Below, piece by piece: positions 34,846-44,424 of a DNA stretch of 64,000 nt. Both the position numbers and the translations under genes were made by a program. Under the pieces are notes generated by a model, which made no database searches, had not been told where the DNA came from, and saw nothing but the letters and a program-made list of their open reading frames with translations. This DNA comes from Bacteroidota bacterium. Lineage in GTDB: Bacteria > Bacteroidota > Bacteroidia > Cytophagales > Cytophagaceae. The stretch spans positions 1 to 64,000 of the forward strand of contig JAEWAY010000033.1 of assembly GCA_023391415.1 (NCBI GenBank). The letters run 5' to 3'. The stretch's first letter is position 1, and each line of letters begins with the position of its first letter.

Positions 34846-35922
34846 TTATTTTTTAGCAGTCAGTTTCATGTATACCTGATTCAATTGACGAATCTTACTA
34901 TTTACTGAATAGTCCTTTGAGATTTCCACCGCCCGCTCTGAAAGTTTCTTTAGAATTTCCTTATGTTTTATAACATAGCGCAGCAAATCCGACGCTTCTT
35001 TAACGGAGCTTCTTTTAAAATATAAAGCCGACTCCTTCGCTACTTCCTTCAAAGCTGGCAAATCAGGTAAAACAGAGGGTAAACCGGTAGCCATAGCTTC
35101 TACCAGCGCTATTCCGAACCCTTCGTCCAACGAGGACATTACAAACAAATCGTACTCTTCCAGAAGTTCGGATGTAATAAAGGCTCTACCTTTCAATTGA
35201 ACATTTAGCTGGTTATCATCAATAATACTTTGCAACTCCGTCCGCGAATTCCCTTCTCCATAAATATCCAAACTTATATCGGAGTTATCCAACTCCTTTA
35301 ACGCGTTTAATAACAGAACCTGATTCTTCTGCCTGGTAAGGTTGCCAACCGTAACGAGCCTTAACCTCTTGTCATTTTTGTATTGGTATGTCGGAAGAAA
35401 ACGATCATCATAAAAATTTTTGAGTACTTCGTAGTTCCCTCTTTTTAGATTTAGAGCAGGCGCGACAATATCCGCGACAGAGTCGGATACACACAAGCAA
35501 TAGTGTGATTTTTTATACAGAATTTTTTCCACGAATTTCCGCTTGAACGAATAATTCCAGGCCTTCGGATGCAGATACCCGGAATGATAAGTGGACACCA
35601 AGGGAATCGACGATGGAGTAAAAAGCCTCGCTATTATTGTACTTTCATTTAGGTGGGAGTGTACAATATCGATTTTGGCTTCCTTCAATATTTTTCGATA
35701 ATTAAGCCCGACGTCAAACAACCTTATAAAAGAGAAATCAAGATTATAATAAGAGGCCTCCCTTCGGATTAATTCTTCAAAACCCGCCACCCTATGCAAA
35801 GTCGCGACAAAATGCTCATCTTCCGGGAAAATCCTTTTATAATGCGAAATTGTATCTTTTAATAAAGTTTCCGCGCCGCCAACTCCCAAAGAATCTATAA
35901 AATGCAATATCCTCATTTTCAT
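34846..35922 (-). CDS. GT4-family glycosyltransferase
   Basis: The 358-residue GT-B enzyme shows RILHFIDSLGVGGAETLLKDTISHY at the N-terminus, VHSHLNESTIIARLF, LVTVGNLTRQKNQVLLLNAL and the C-terminal SSLDEGFGIALVEAMATGLPSVLPDLPALKEV, the GT4 EGFG...EAMA..G signature. It lies 25 bases downstream of the GT2 gene on the same strand and 4 bases before the next GT4 gene, so it is within one operon. Confidence 0.93.
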   Translation of the reverse strand: MKMRILHFIDSLGVGGAETLLKDTISHYKRIFPEDEHFVATLHRVAGFEELIRREASYYNLDFSFIRLFDVGLNYRKILKEAKIDIVHSHLNESTIIARLFTPSSIPLVSTYHSGYLHPKAWNYSFKRKFVEKILYKKSHYCLCVSDSVADIVAPALNLKRGNYEVLKNFYDDRFLPTYQYKNDKRLRLVTVGNLTRQKNQVLLLNALKELDNSDISLDIYGEGNSRTELQSIIDDNQLNVQLKGRAFITSELLEEYDLFVMSSLDEGFGIALVEAMATGLPSVLPDLPALKEVAKESALYFKRSSVKEASDLLRYVIKHKEILKKLSERAVEISKDYSVNSKIRQLNQVYMKLTAKK

Positions 35923-35947
35923 TATGACGGATTTAGTACATATTGGT

Positions 35948-36889
35948 TTATTTTCCGGAACACGAAATAGGTTTTTTTGAATAGATTCTACTCCAACTAT
36001 GTATGGTCAATGAAAAAATAACGAACTTTATTTTATTGGGAATAAAGGTATTCTTTATCGAAAGCGTGTTTCCGATTTTTAACATTATATAAGAACCAAA
36101 CAACCTGTAAAGAAGCTTTTTTAGCATATTATCCTGTCGGATCATATCGCGCGATTGAAAATACGGATGTATTTTACTCAACGCGTTTATTCCTTCATGA
36201 TATTCCCTTCTTCTCACGATATAACCTACCAGCGAATTATAATCCGAGTTATGATACGCTATATTATCCGGATCGTAAAAAAGAGTTCCGGCTCCAGTCA
36301 CTATCCTATAAGCCAGTTCAAGGTCTTCATTATCCTTAAGACGCTCGTCAAATCCATTCAGATTGTCAAACAGCTTTCTATGGATCGAGAAATTCGCCGC
36401 GGAAAGATGAAAGCGCTCCGGAGAAAGCTGAACGCGCTCTGAAGTATAACTTCCCCATTTTCGACTTACAGAATAATAGTATTTCATAAAATCGCTACTA
36501 TTTTCCCGCGCCAGCGCGATGGGATTGCCACCTATAGCGGAAAATAAATGACGACGGTGGAAATCGACGTGCTTTTGAATACAATCTTCCGGAAGAATCA
36601 TATCGTCGTCAAAAAATAAAAGAATTTCGCCCTTCGCCACACGGGCTCCTCTGTTTTTCGCGATCGCTCTACCGCCATTGACCTCATAAAGCGTCTTGAA
36701 GTCTCTAAACCTCGTCTCATCCCTTAGTACGCGGAGCGATTGGTCAGTCGATCCATCTACGGAGATTATGAGCTCAAATTCTCTGAATGTTTGTCTATGG
36801 AGAGAGTCCAGAATAACTGGTAATCTTTTCTCTCCCTGAAAGGTAGGAACAATAACGCTTACTTTATTTACAGGAGCCGCGATCCGCAT
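35948..36889 (-). CDS. GT2-family glycosyltransferase
   Basis: The 313-residue product has the GT-A fold marks KVSVIVPTFQGEKRLPVILDSLHRQTFREFELIISVDGSTD and the metal motif LFFDDDMILPE, followed by NGFDERLKDNEDLELAYRI. It is the first gene of the leftward polysaccharide operon. The sugar is unknown; it may act early in repeat-unit assembly. Confidence 0.92.
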   Translation of the reverse strand: MRIAAPVNKVSVIVPTFQGEKRLPVILDSLHRQTFREFELIISVDGSTDQSLRVLRDETRFRDFKTLYEVNGGRAIAKNRGARVAKGEILLFFDDDMILPEDCIQKHVDFHRRHLFSAIGGNPIALARENSSDFMKYYYSVSRKWGSYTSERVQLSPERFHLSAANFSIHRKLFDNLNGFDERLKDNEDLELAYRIVTGAGTLFYDPDNIAYHNSDYNSLVGYIVRRREYHEGINALSKIHPYFQSRDMIRQDNMLKKLLYRLFGSYIMLKIGNTLSIKNTFIPNKIKFVIFSLTIHSWSRIYSKKPISCSGK

Positions 36890-37138
36890 ACAGTTGATGT
36901 CAAGTTAAGCTATTTTATTTTTATTTAAGCGCTCTCCCATATTATTTTTCTATTTATCTCCTTTTGGAAAGAGGAGTTCAACGATCATATCTGAGCCCAA
37001 AGACGTAAAAAATTTGGCGGTGGTCCCTGAGCCTGTATCGCGTAAAAAAACAACCTTGAACGGACGGACGAAGAAAAAAATAAAAGACATGATAAAAAAG
37101 CAATTTATCATTACCTTCATAGTGGACATTCAAACAAC

Positions 37139-38659
37139 ATGATGTTATCTCGAGGCCGGTCAATATTCCTTGGATCAATATCCTCCCAGATTTTTCTCCT
37201 TTTATCCATGGTAATTAATCTGGCGGTTATTCCCATAATTTTAAAATATCTTTCCAAGGAAGAATATGGCGTCGCGATCATTCTATTGCAATTGTTTTGG
37301 TACTTCATAAATTTTGATTTTGGATTAAGAAATTCATTGTCAAGATGGTTTTCCATACATTCGACTATAGACGATGAAGGGCGCCGCTCAATGAATGAAG
37401 TAATATCAACCGCGTTCTTCTCATATGTGATACTCGGTCTTTTACTTGCTATCAGCGGCGCCATCGCGGCGCCCGGCATAGCCTCCTTAGCAGGAATTGA
37501 AACATTTGAAGGGAAACAACTTCTAAGCATATTACTTGTCTTCATGGGACTTAGATTCCCCTTATTAAGCTTCGACAGTATTTTATTTTCTCAACAGAAA
37601 CAATCTCTTTCAAATCTAATTGTTTTCGTATCCAACATAGCCAATAGTGGACTAATAGTGCTATGCGTCATAAATGGTATGGGCATTTATTCATTCTCTT
37701 ATGCGTTGATAATAAGTAGCTTGATTGGATCTGGTCTCAAGTTTTTTTTTGTAAAAAAATACTTTCCTTGGCTCAGGATTAAAAGGAACCTTTATAATTC
37801 GAAGCTGATCAGAGAAATGATATCATTTGGTTTCTTTACCACATTAAACGCCTTCGCTTTTCAACTAATAATACAAAGCGACAAACTTTTAATAGGCGCG
37901 TTGATTACTCCGGCCGCGGTTGCCATTTATTCCATTACCGCTAAAGCTCCTGAAATAATAATGACCTTAGTCAACAAAATAGCGGAAAATTCAACGCCGT
38001 ATTTTATAAACAGATCGGCGACCGATGGAGAAGGTTCCCTGATATCTCCCTTTAGTAAAATGATAAAACTGGTTACTATTATCACCATAAGTTGCTTCTG
38101 GTTAACAATCAGTTTCAATAAACCATTTGTTGTCTTATGGGTTGGAGAAAGCTTTTATTCAGGCTCGATGGCTACTCTATTAACCACAAGCTTTTTTTCA
38201 ATGTTCATGTTGACATTCGCCAATACAATCTGTCTATATAGTATAGGAAAAATTAAAGGATATAGTGTAATATCAATTATTCAGGCCGCGATCAGCATCC
38301 TATTATCTATTCCTTTAGCGCGTAAATGGGGACTTACAGGAATACTTATTGCCAGCAACATCGCCGCGTTGATTTCATTCATCTATATTCCTTTGAAAAC
38401 CGCTAAGGAAATTAAATTTCCCCTGAACGTCTATATCCGCGGTTTTCTACTGCCATTTTTTTATGTCTCTATTTGTGGAGTAATAATATATATAGCAAGC
38501 ACATGGTATTTTAATACATATCGGCCGACGTTATTATCATTCGTGATGATCGGTCTACTAGCCAGCGCTGGCATAACCATTTATTCCTGCTATTTTCTGC
38601 TAAGAAATGATGTATCTCGTTTCTTACAATCGACAACCTTCAATTTCCTCAGAAAATGA
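37139..38659 (+). CDS. Wzx-type polysaccharide flippase (MOP superfamily)
   Basis: The 506-residue product has about twelve to fourteen membrane segments and typical features of oligosaccharide flippases: an N-terminal FLGSISSQIFLLLSMVINLAVIPIIL, KYLSKEEYGVAIILLQLF, and NAFAFQLIIQSDKLLIGALITPAAVAIYSI. It probably moves lipid-linked repeat units to the periplasmic side. It is transcribed to the right, away from the glycosyltransferase operon, and is convergent with the aminotransferase gene. Confidence 0.9.
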   Translation: MMLSRGRSIFLGSISSQIFLLLSMVINLAVIPIILKYLSKEEYGVAIILLQLFWYFINFDFGLRNSLSRWFSIHSTIDDEGRRSMNEVISTAFFSYVILGLLLAISGAIAAPGIASLAGIETFEGKQLLSILLVFMGLRFPLLSFDSILFSQQKQSLSNLIVFVSNIANSGLIVLCVINGMGIYSFSYALIISSLIGSGLKFFFVKKYFPWLRIKRNLYNSKLIREMISFGFFTTLNAFAFQLIIQSDKLLIGALITPAAVAIYSITAKAPEIIMTLVNKIAENSTPYFINRSATDGEGSLISPFSKMIKLVTIITISCFWLTISFNKPFVVLWVGESFYSGSMATLLTTSFFSMFMLTFANTICLYSIGKIKGYSVISIIQAAISILLSIPLARKWGLTGILIASNIAALISFIYIPLKTAKEIKFPLNVYIRGFLLPFFYVSICGVIIYIASTWYFNTYRPTLLSFVMIGLLASAGITIYSCYFLLRNDVSRFLQSTTFNFLRK

Positions 38660-38689
38660 ACACGTGACTAATTAGAAGTCCAATGATGT

Positions 38690-39793
38690 TTATTTATAAA
38701 AATCGACTAAGCGATCAATGATATAATGCTGGTGTTCTTCCGGCATTCCCGGATAACAAGGCAGACTAAGCGCCTCTTCAGCAATACGCTCAGCGACTGG
38801 AAAATCTCCTTCTTTATATTGGAGATATCTATACGCGGACTGTAAGTGAGGGGGTCTTGGATAGTGAATCAATGTTTCAATTCCTCTATCATGCAGATAC
38901 TTTTTCAGTTTATCCCGCTCTCTGGTCATTATCACAAACAGGTGATATACATGATAATTTTCCTTCTGTTGTTCAGGAAGGCGTAACGCTTCAATGCCTT
39001 TCAGTTCATCAATATATAGAGACGCGATCTTCCTCCTCTGTTCATTCCACTGATCAAGAAACCGCATTTTCCGATTCAACAACGCGGCCTGCAACTCCCC
39101 CAATCTGGAATTGACACCAATATCGGCATAGTAATATTTTTCATCGGAACCATAATTTCTAAGCCGCCTACATACATCATGCAGCCCGGCGGAATTAGTT
39201 GTAATCGCTCCTCCATCGCCCAACGCGCCAAGATTCTTAACAGGATAGAAACTTGTGGCGCCAAGATCTCCGATAGATCCCGCTTTTCTTCCTTTGTACA
39301 AAGCGCCATGACTCTGAGCAAAGTCTTCCACGCAAAATAATTTACGCGAACCGCAGAAATCCATGATCTCATCCATCGCGCACATCTGCCCATACATATG
39401 CACCGGCATAACGACTTTGACTTTCTTTCCGACTACCTGATCCAGATACTCCGGCTTAAGATTAAAGGTGTCAGGCGATACATCTACCGGCATTATCCGC
39501 AAACCCGCGTTGGCGATAGCATGCCATGAAGCGATAAAGGTATGCGCGGGCGCGATAACCTCGTCTCCAGATTTCAAACCCAACGATTTCAACGCGATAA
39601 ACAATGCGTCGTATCCGGAACCTGTACCAATCGTAAAATCAACGGAGCAATATTCAGAAAACCTTTTTTCAAAAGCATGCAACTGTGTGCCCAATAAAAA
39701 AATATTACTGGCTATTACCTCATCAAACGCTTCTCTAAGAGCGCTTTTAACAGTATCATGAACGTACGAAAAAGAAAAATAAGGGACTTTCAT
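38690..39793 (-). CDS. DegT/DnrJ/EryC1-family sugar aminotransferase
   Basis: The 367-residue product is a PLP enzyme of the sugar aminotransferase family: SVDFTIGTGSGYDALFIALKSLGLKSGDEVIAPAHTFIASWHAI, PVHMYGQ, VEDFAQSHGALYKGRKAGSIGDLGATSFYPVKNLGALGDGGAI (the PLP Lys in PVKNLG) and the C-terminal IHYPRPPHLQ. It converts a keto-sugar nucleotide to an amino sugar, supplying the nearby polysaccharide. It is divergent from the remnant at 39758-40069. Confidence 0.93.
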   Translation of the reverse strand: MKVPYFSFSYVHDTVKSALREAFDEVIASNIFLLGTQLHAFEKRFSEYCSVDFTIGTGSGYDALFIALKSLGLKSGDEVIAPAHTFIASWHAIANAGLRIMPVDVSPDTFNLKPEYLDQVVGKKVKVVMPVHMYGQMCAMDEIMDFCGSRKLFCVEDFAQSHGALYKGRKAGSIGDLGATSFYPVKNLGALGDGGAITTNSAGLHDVCRRLRNYGSDEKYYYADIGVNSRLGELQAALLNRKMRFLDQWNEQRRKIASLYIDELKGIEALRLPEQQKENYHVYHLFVIMTRERDKLKKYLHDRGIETLIHYPRPPHLQSAYRYLQYKEGDFPVAERIAEEALSLPCYPGMPEEHQHYIIDRLVDFYK

Positions 39794-40069
39794 CTGAAAT
39801 TATCTAAAACTTTTAGCAAAATTAATGATAATTTCAACGTTCATGGCAAATATTGTGATACTCCATCATTCCAGACTAGCACATGGGAAAGATTTTATCT
39901 GGTGAAAAACACGTGCGCTCACGGATCGAATATCCTTAATAAGAACCAGATAACTGAAAAGGTGGTAGAAAAATACCCTGCAAAAGTAGAGCGTGACTTC
40001 ACCCTCGCTCGTTATGAGCAACGATACCTACAACTGCTAAGCGAGCTGGCTGAAAAAACCCACCGATAG
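39758..40069 (+). pseudogene. Possible remnant of a GT4 glycosyltransferase C-terminus
   Basis: A 103-codon open frame begins inside the 5' end of the aminotransferase gene, so its N-terminal part is not credible. The last 40 residues (ITEKVVEKYPAKVERDFTLARYEQRYLQLLSELAEKT) look like the C-terminal helices of GT4 enzymes, which often read xFTLxxxxxRYLQLYxEL. It is likely the decayed end of a glycosyltransferase lost from this locus. A chance open frame is also possible. Confidence 0.4.
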
Positions 40070-40091
40070 AAAATAGCGAAGAAGCTCTTTT

Positions 40092-40601
40092 TCAATGTAG
40101 ATATACCCCAAAATCCTTCTCGTCAAAGCAGACTTCCACATGTTCTTTGAGCGTCGTCGCCATAGAGTATCCTACATAATCCGGCGATACCGGAAAAAGC
40201 TTATGTCCCCTATCGACAATGACGGCGGTCTGTAATTTTGCCAGTGGAATTGATAGGAATGGTTGTAAGGAAAAAATCATCGCTCTGCCGGTATTAAGCA
40301 CATCGTCCGTCAATATGACCGTTTTTCCTTTCAACTCGGCCAGGCTACTATCCAGACTGACCTCCGGCTGGGTTTTAGCTACCTTATGAAGCTCAACCTT
40401 GATCGAACGAACCTGTACGCCTTCAAAACGCGACAATTCTGAAACAAGCAATTCGGCGAACCGGTATCCTTTATCAAAAATCCCGGCGATAATTATTTCT
40501 TTCGCTTTATAATTATTTTCATAGATCTGAAAAGCGATACGCTTAACAATCTGAAGCACCTGTTTTTTATCCAGAATCCGGTTTTTATCCGCTACCATCA
40601 T
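40092..40601 (-). CDS. PyrR-like phosphoribosyltransferase family protein
   Basis: The 169-residue product carries a PRPP-binding motif TVILTDDVLNTGRAM (about residues 95-109) and a PyrR-like VIVDRGHKLFPVSPDYVGYSMAT (about 126-148). PyrR regulates pyrimidine genes and has uracil phosphoribosyltransferase activity; the first part differs, so I only assign the fold. No pyr operon lies beside it. It may serve in salvage or regulation. Confidence 0.78.
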   Translation of the reverse strand: MMVADKNRILDKKQVLQIVKRIAFQIYENNYKAKEIIIAGIFDKGYRFAELLVSELSRFEGVQVRSIKVELHKVAKTQPEVSLDSSLAELKGKTVILTDDVLNTGRAMIFSLQPFLSIPLAKLQTAVIVDRGHKLFPVSPDYVGYSMATTLKEHVEVCFDEKDFGVYLH

Positions 40602-40745
40602 AATCCGCTTTTATAAAGCGCTAATATAGCCAATTTCTCGGCGAATTATATAGTTTTCCACCGGTCAAAATCCTTCGAAATCGTATCTATACCGATAGAA
40701 ATTTAAGCATTCTGAATCCAATCCGGCCAAAAACTACCATATAAT

Positions 40746-40776
40746 TTGCATTATGATCAAATTCGTTTTACTTTTG
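40746..40776 (+). promoter_or_regulatory. Bacteroidota-type promoter of rpmE2
   Basis: TTG at 40746-40748 and TACTTTTG at 40769-40776, with a 20-base spacer, match TTG-N20-TAnnTTTG well. Transcription would start near 40782, giving a leader of about 30 bases before the rpmE2 ATG at 40811. Confidence 0.7.
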
Positions 40777-40810
40777 CAAACCTTTTTGGGTATTAAAGAG
40801 CATATTTGAA

Positions 40811-41053
40811 ATGAAAAAAAATATTCATCCTAACTATCAGCCCGTAGTATTTCATGATACTACCAGCGATTTCAAATTCCTTACCAAGTCGACAATGGTT
40901 CCAAATGAAACTATTGAGTGGGAGGATGGAAAAACCTATCCAGTGATCAAAGTGGAAATGAGTTCCGCTTCTCATCCTTTCTACACAGGTCAGAAGGTAT
41001 TTGTCGATACCGCTGGTAGAGTTGAGAAATTCAACAAACGTTATAAAAAATAA
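40811..41053 (+). CDS. rpmE2: 50S ribosomal protein L31, type B
   Basis: The 80-residue product begins MKKNIHPNYQPVVFHDTTSDFKFLTKSTM and ends FYTGQKVFVDTAGRVEKFNKRYKK, the L31 family pattern. It lacks the CxxC zinc ligands of type-A L31, so it is the zinc-free type B. It has its own promoter and is followed by a terminator. Confidence 0.96.
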   Translation: MKKNIHPNYQPVVFHDTTSDFKFLTKSTMVPNETIEWEDGKTYPVIKVEMSSASHPFYTGQKVFVDTAGRVEKFNKRYKK

Positions 41054-41085
41054 TCAAGCGTATACGAACAGCGTATTTAAAGTAA

Positions 41086-41117
41086 AGTCTCTGTGGGAAA
41101 ACCGCGGAGACTTTTTT
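41086..41117 (+). terminator. Rho-independent terminator after rpmE2
   Basis: An 11-bp stem, AGTCTCTGTGG/CCGCGGAGACT (41086-41096 and 41102-41112), with G-U pairs and a 5-base loop, is followed by six T. It lies in the 5' extension of the next open frame and so supports the later start of that gene. Confidence 0.8.
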
Positions 41118-41128
41118 ATTTTCACGCT

Positions 41129-42283
41129 ATGACTTATACACTTTTTGACGACCCCGCTATCAGAGCCAGCTTAGCGCCTTTTACACTTACGAGACCCGTA
41201 GGGGCTATCCGTGTGGGTATAATGACCATCGCGGAAAAATGGACCATTTATCTTACATCGCCAGTATTCTATGACACAGTTGATTATCTATCCATAAAAT
41301 ACCCCCAATCTCCGGACGCGAATTCCATTAGAATCAACGGGGCCATATGCCCCACCCGGGAACTCGCGGACACCATTCTGGCTCTGAAAGAAAATCAGGC
41401 GCTTTTTCAGGATGACTTATTTATCGCCGGTAACCAGAATCCGGACGCTCAGAAAATCTCTTACCTGAAACCTCTGAGCGTTATTCGCCGGCCATGGGAC
41501 ATCTTTCTAAAAAACGGCGAGCAGATACGAAACGACTTTGATCTGATCCGTCACAATCGAATCAGCGAGCCACTCCATGATCCACGCGTCGTCGTCTACA
41601 ATCCGGGACAGGTGTTTATTGAACCAGGAGCGAAAATAAAGGCGGCTATCCTTAACGCTGAGAATGGTCCCATCTATATCGGAAAAAACGCGGAGATACA
41701 GGAAGGGTCCATGATCAGAGGCCCTTTCGCGCTCTGTGAAGGAGCGATCGTCAATATGGGAGGAAAAATGCGCGGAGACACTACCATCGGCCCCTTTTCG
41801 AAGGTGGGGGGCGAGATTAGCAACTCGGTGATCTTTGGCTATAGCAACAAGGGGCATGATGGCTTTATCGGCAACACGGTGATCGGCGAATGGTGCAATC
41901 TTGGCGCGGATACCAACACTTCCAACATGAAAAACAACTACAGTACAGTACGACTGTACAATATGGCCACGGGCGAGTATGAAGATACGGGACTACAATT
42001 TTGTGGCCTGATGATGGGCGATCATTCCAAAACATCCATCAACACGATGCTCAATACCGGCACTGTCGTTGGAGTATGCGGCAATATATTCGGACATGGA
42101 TTCCCGCCCAAGTACATCCCTTCCTACTCTTGGGGCGGAGCTCAGGATCTCGAAGTATTCCGTCTGGAAAAAGCCTGTGAAGTAGCCGAAAAAGCCATGG
42201 CGCGTCGCGGTCAGGCTTTTACAAAGGCGGACAAAGCTATTCTAACCCATATCTTCGAAGAATTTGTGAATAAAAGCCAATAA
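41129..42283 (+). CDS. GlmU-family sugar nucleotidyltransferase-like protein
   Basis: I take the ATG at 41129 (MTYTLFDDPAIRASLAPFTLTRPVGAIRVGI), giving 384 residues; the longer frame starts upstream within a terminator. The N-terminal nucleotidyltransferase-like part keeps LTRPVGxIRVG but lacks the full GlmU pyrophosphorylase signature. From about residue 180, hexapeptide repeats form a left-handed beta-helix (IEPGAKIKAAILNAENGPIYIGKNAEIQEGSMIRGP), with GHDGFIGNTVIGEWCNLGADTNTSNMKNNY. The family is widespread in Bacteroidota and called GlmU-family; its substrate is not known. Confidence 0.85.
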   Translation: MTYTLFDDPAIRASLAPFTLTRPVGAIRVGIMTIAEKWTIYLTSPVFYDTVDYLSIKYPQSPDANSIRINGAICPTRELADTILALKENQALFQDDLFIAGNQNPDAQKISYLKPLSVIRRPWDIFLKNGEQIRNDFDLIRHNRISEPLHDPRVVVYNPGQVFIEPGAKIKAAILNAENGPIYIGKNAEIQEGSMIRGPFALCEGAIVNMGGKMRGDTTIGPFSKVGGEISNSVIFGYSNKGHDGFIGNTVIGEWCNLGADTNTSNMKNNYSTVRLYNMATGEYEDTGLQFCGLMMGDHSKTSINTMLNTGTVVGVCGNIFGHGFPPKYIPSYSWGGAQDLEVFRLEKACEVAEKAMARRGQAFTKADKAILTHIFEEFVNKSQ

Positions 42284-42350
42284 GGTTGAAACAATAAAAA
42301 TCATCCGGTAAATTTATCCATTATCATCATCGCGATACTGTCATCCAACA

Positions 42351-43466
42351 ATGCTGTTTAAACAGATTCCAGGACTCCCGGAGCAGAAAACCATCCTGCT
42401 CAATTCCGTCAAAAACAATCATATGGCGCACGCCCAACTGTTTTTCGGTCCCGCGGGTTCCGCTAGTCTGGCCATGGCGCTCGCCTACGCCACCTACATC
42501 AATTGTACAGACAAGAAAGCGGACGACGCCTGCGGCGAATGCGCGGCTTGTCAGAAAAACAACAAATTCATATTCCCGGATCTGCACTTCGTCGTACCCA
42601 CCGCCACGACAAAGACCAAGACGAAAGACGCCAATACCGCCGCCTTTATGAAAGAATGGCGCGGCTTTATACAGACCAACCCATACGCTTCTCCTCAGGA
42701 ATGGGGCAACTTCTTTGGCGCTGAAAACAAGCAACTCAGCATTTCGGTGGATGAAAGCAGAAACATCATCAAAACACTTAGCATGAAAAGCTTCGAGGGA
42801 GAATACAAAATTATGATCCTTTGGCTGCCAGAGATGATGAACGCTTCTTCCGCCAACGCGTTGCTCAAGATTCTGGAAGAACCCCCGGACAAAACCGTTT
42901 TCCTTCTGGTAACACAAGATCCGGAGAAAATCATCGCGACCATCCTCTCCAGAACACAAATGATCCGTATTCCGGCGTTTACCGACGAAGAAATCATCGC
43001 GGAACTAAGCTCAAAAAATATTGATCCGGAAAAAGCGAGACAAGTCGCCTATCTGGCCGATGGCAATCTGAACGAAGCGTACCGGATCGTACACGAAGTG
43101 GAAGTCGGCAACGGCGATATGTTCCGCGACTGGATGCGAATCTGCTACAAAAGAGACCTTGGCGCGTTGGTACAATGGGCGGAGGAGTTTTCCAAAATCG
43201 GCCGGGAAGGGCAAAAGAACTACTTCCAGTACGGACTCAACATGCTTCGGGAAACCCTCATATTCGGACATGGAGGAGAAAGTCTTCTACGCCTGCAGGA
43301 CGATGAACGCGGATTTATAGTAAACTTTTCCAAAGTACTCAACCGGGAAAAAATAGACTATATTTCCCGCGAGCTAAACGAAGCCTATTATCATATAGAG
43401 CGAAACGCAAATCCCAAAATCACGTTTCTGGATCTTTCACTATCCATAAGCATGATGATAAAGTAG
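42351..43466 (+). CDS. holB: DNA polymerase III subunit delta-prime-like protein
   Basis: Clamp-loader component. The 371-residue product begins MLFKQIPGLPEQKTILLNSVKNNHMAHAQLFFGPAGSASLAMALAYA; the P-loop-like GPAGSASLA lacks the Lys of a working Walker A, as expected for delta-prime, which does not hydrolyse ATP. The zinc module CGECAACQ (about residues 62-69), SVDESRNIIKTLSMK, NALLKILEEPP and ILSRTQMIRI are typical. The sensor-region residues Ser-Arg are present. Confidence 0.92.
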   Translation: MLFKQIPGLPEQKTILLNSVKNNHMAHAQLFFGPAGSASLAMALAYATYINCTDKKADDACGECAACQKNNKFIFPDLHFVVPTATTKTKTKDANTAAFMKEWRGFIQTNPYASPQEWGNFFGAENKQLSISVDESRNIIKTLSMKSFEGEYKIMILWLPEMMNASSANALLKILEEPPDKTVFLLVTQDPEKIIATILSRTQMIRIPAFTDEEIIAELSSKNIDPEKARQVAYLADGNLNEAYRIVHEVEVGNGDMFRDWMRICYKRDLGALVQWAEEFSKIGREGQKNYFQYGLNMLRETLIFGHGGESLLRLQDDERGFIVNFSKVLNREKIDYISRELNEAYYHIERNANPKITFLDLSLSISMMIK

Positions 43467-43503
43467 ATAAATTATTTATTATCAAACGGAAACAAAAGTT
43501 ATA

Positions 43504-44424
43504 ATGATTAATATCGGAACCCGGGGAAGTAAACTGGCCCTTTGGCAAGCGAACAATGTCGCCGAAAGATTAAATCGGGCGGGCCTGGCCACCAACATCG
43601 TCCCTATCGAAACCAAAGGAGACCAATTGCTGGCGATTCCATTTTCAAAAATGGGCAGTAAAGGTCTGTTTACTGAAGAAATAGAAATCCAATTGCTGAA
43701 CGGCACTATCGATATAGCGGTGCATAGCGCCAAGGATGTGCAAAGCCATCTTCCAGACGAGCTGGAAATCATCGCCTTTTGCGAAAGGGAAAAACCCAAC
43801 GACGTATTGGTTTCGTTTGACAAAGATTATTCAATCGCGAAAAGTGGAAAAAAAATCATAGGCACTTCATCTACCAGACGAAGAGCCATTCTACGACATT
43901 ACTATCCGGACATTGAGCTGCGGGAAGCGAGAGGTAATCTGCAAACCCGCTTCAGCAAAATGGAAGAGAAGCAGTTTGAGGCGATGATCCTGGCCTATGC
44001 CGGAGTACACCGAATGAATCTGGACGCGTATGTTGTCGAGGAGCTTCCGCTCGACGTATTTACACCCGCCGTAGGACAGGGCAGCGTAGCGGTGGAGATC
44101 GCCGCCCGGCTGGATGACCAGAAAAAGGACCTTATACGAAAAGCGGTCAATCATACGGAAACGGAAATCGCCCTGCGTTGCGAGAGGTCGTATTTGTACA
44201 AACTGGAAGGCGGTTGTAGCATTCCATCTTTTGGGATCGCCGAAGTATCCGGCGATACTCTCTTCATGCGAGCGGGCATTATCAGTCTGGATGGCTCAGA
44301 GCTCATCAGGAAACAAATCTCCGGCTCCATAGAACATCCTGAAGAACTTGGATTGGAACTGGCAGAAATAGTCTTAGCGAGTGGTGGAGATAAAATTCTA
44401 GAAGAAATCAAAAGGAGTCGTTAA
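43504..44424 (+). CDS. hemC: Hydroxymethylbilane synthase (porphobilinogen deaminase)
   Basis: Joins four porphobilinogens to hydroxymethylbilane in heme synthesis. The 306-residue product shows IGTRGSKLALWQANNV, HSAKDVQSHLPDELEI, IGTSSTRRRAILRHYYPDIELREARGNLQTR and the cofactor Cys C238 in YKLEGGCSIPSFG. No other heme gene is adjacent. The last 17 bases overlap the convergent sulfotransferase gene. Confidence 0.96.
   Translation: MINIGTRGSKLALWQANNVAERLNRAGLATNIVPIETKGDQLLAIPFSKMGSKGLFTEEIEIQLLNGTIDIAVHSAKDVQSHLPDELEIIAFCEREKPNDVLVSFDKDYSIAKSGKKIIGTSSTRRRAILRHYYPDIELREARGNLQTRFSKMEEKQFEAMILAYAGVHRMNLDAYVVEELPLDVFTPAVGQGSVAVEIAARLDDQKKDLIRKAVNHTETEIALRCERSYLYKLEGGCSIPSFGIAEVSGDTLFMRAGIISLDGSELIRKQISGSIEHPEELGLELAEIVLASGGDKILEEIKRSR

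Noticed and set aside
42327..42959. A 210-codon open frame on the minus strand
   Set aside because: It overlaps the 5' half of holB, which has clear family motifs; the composition is that of a shadow frame.
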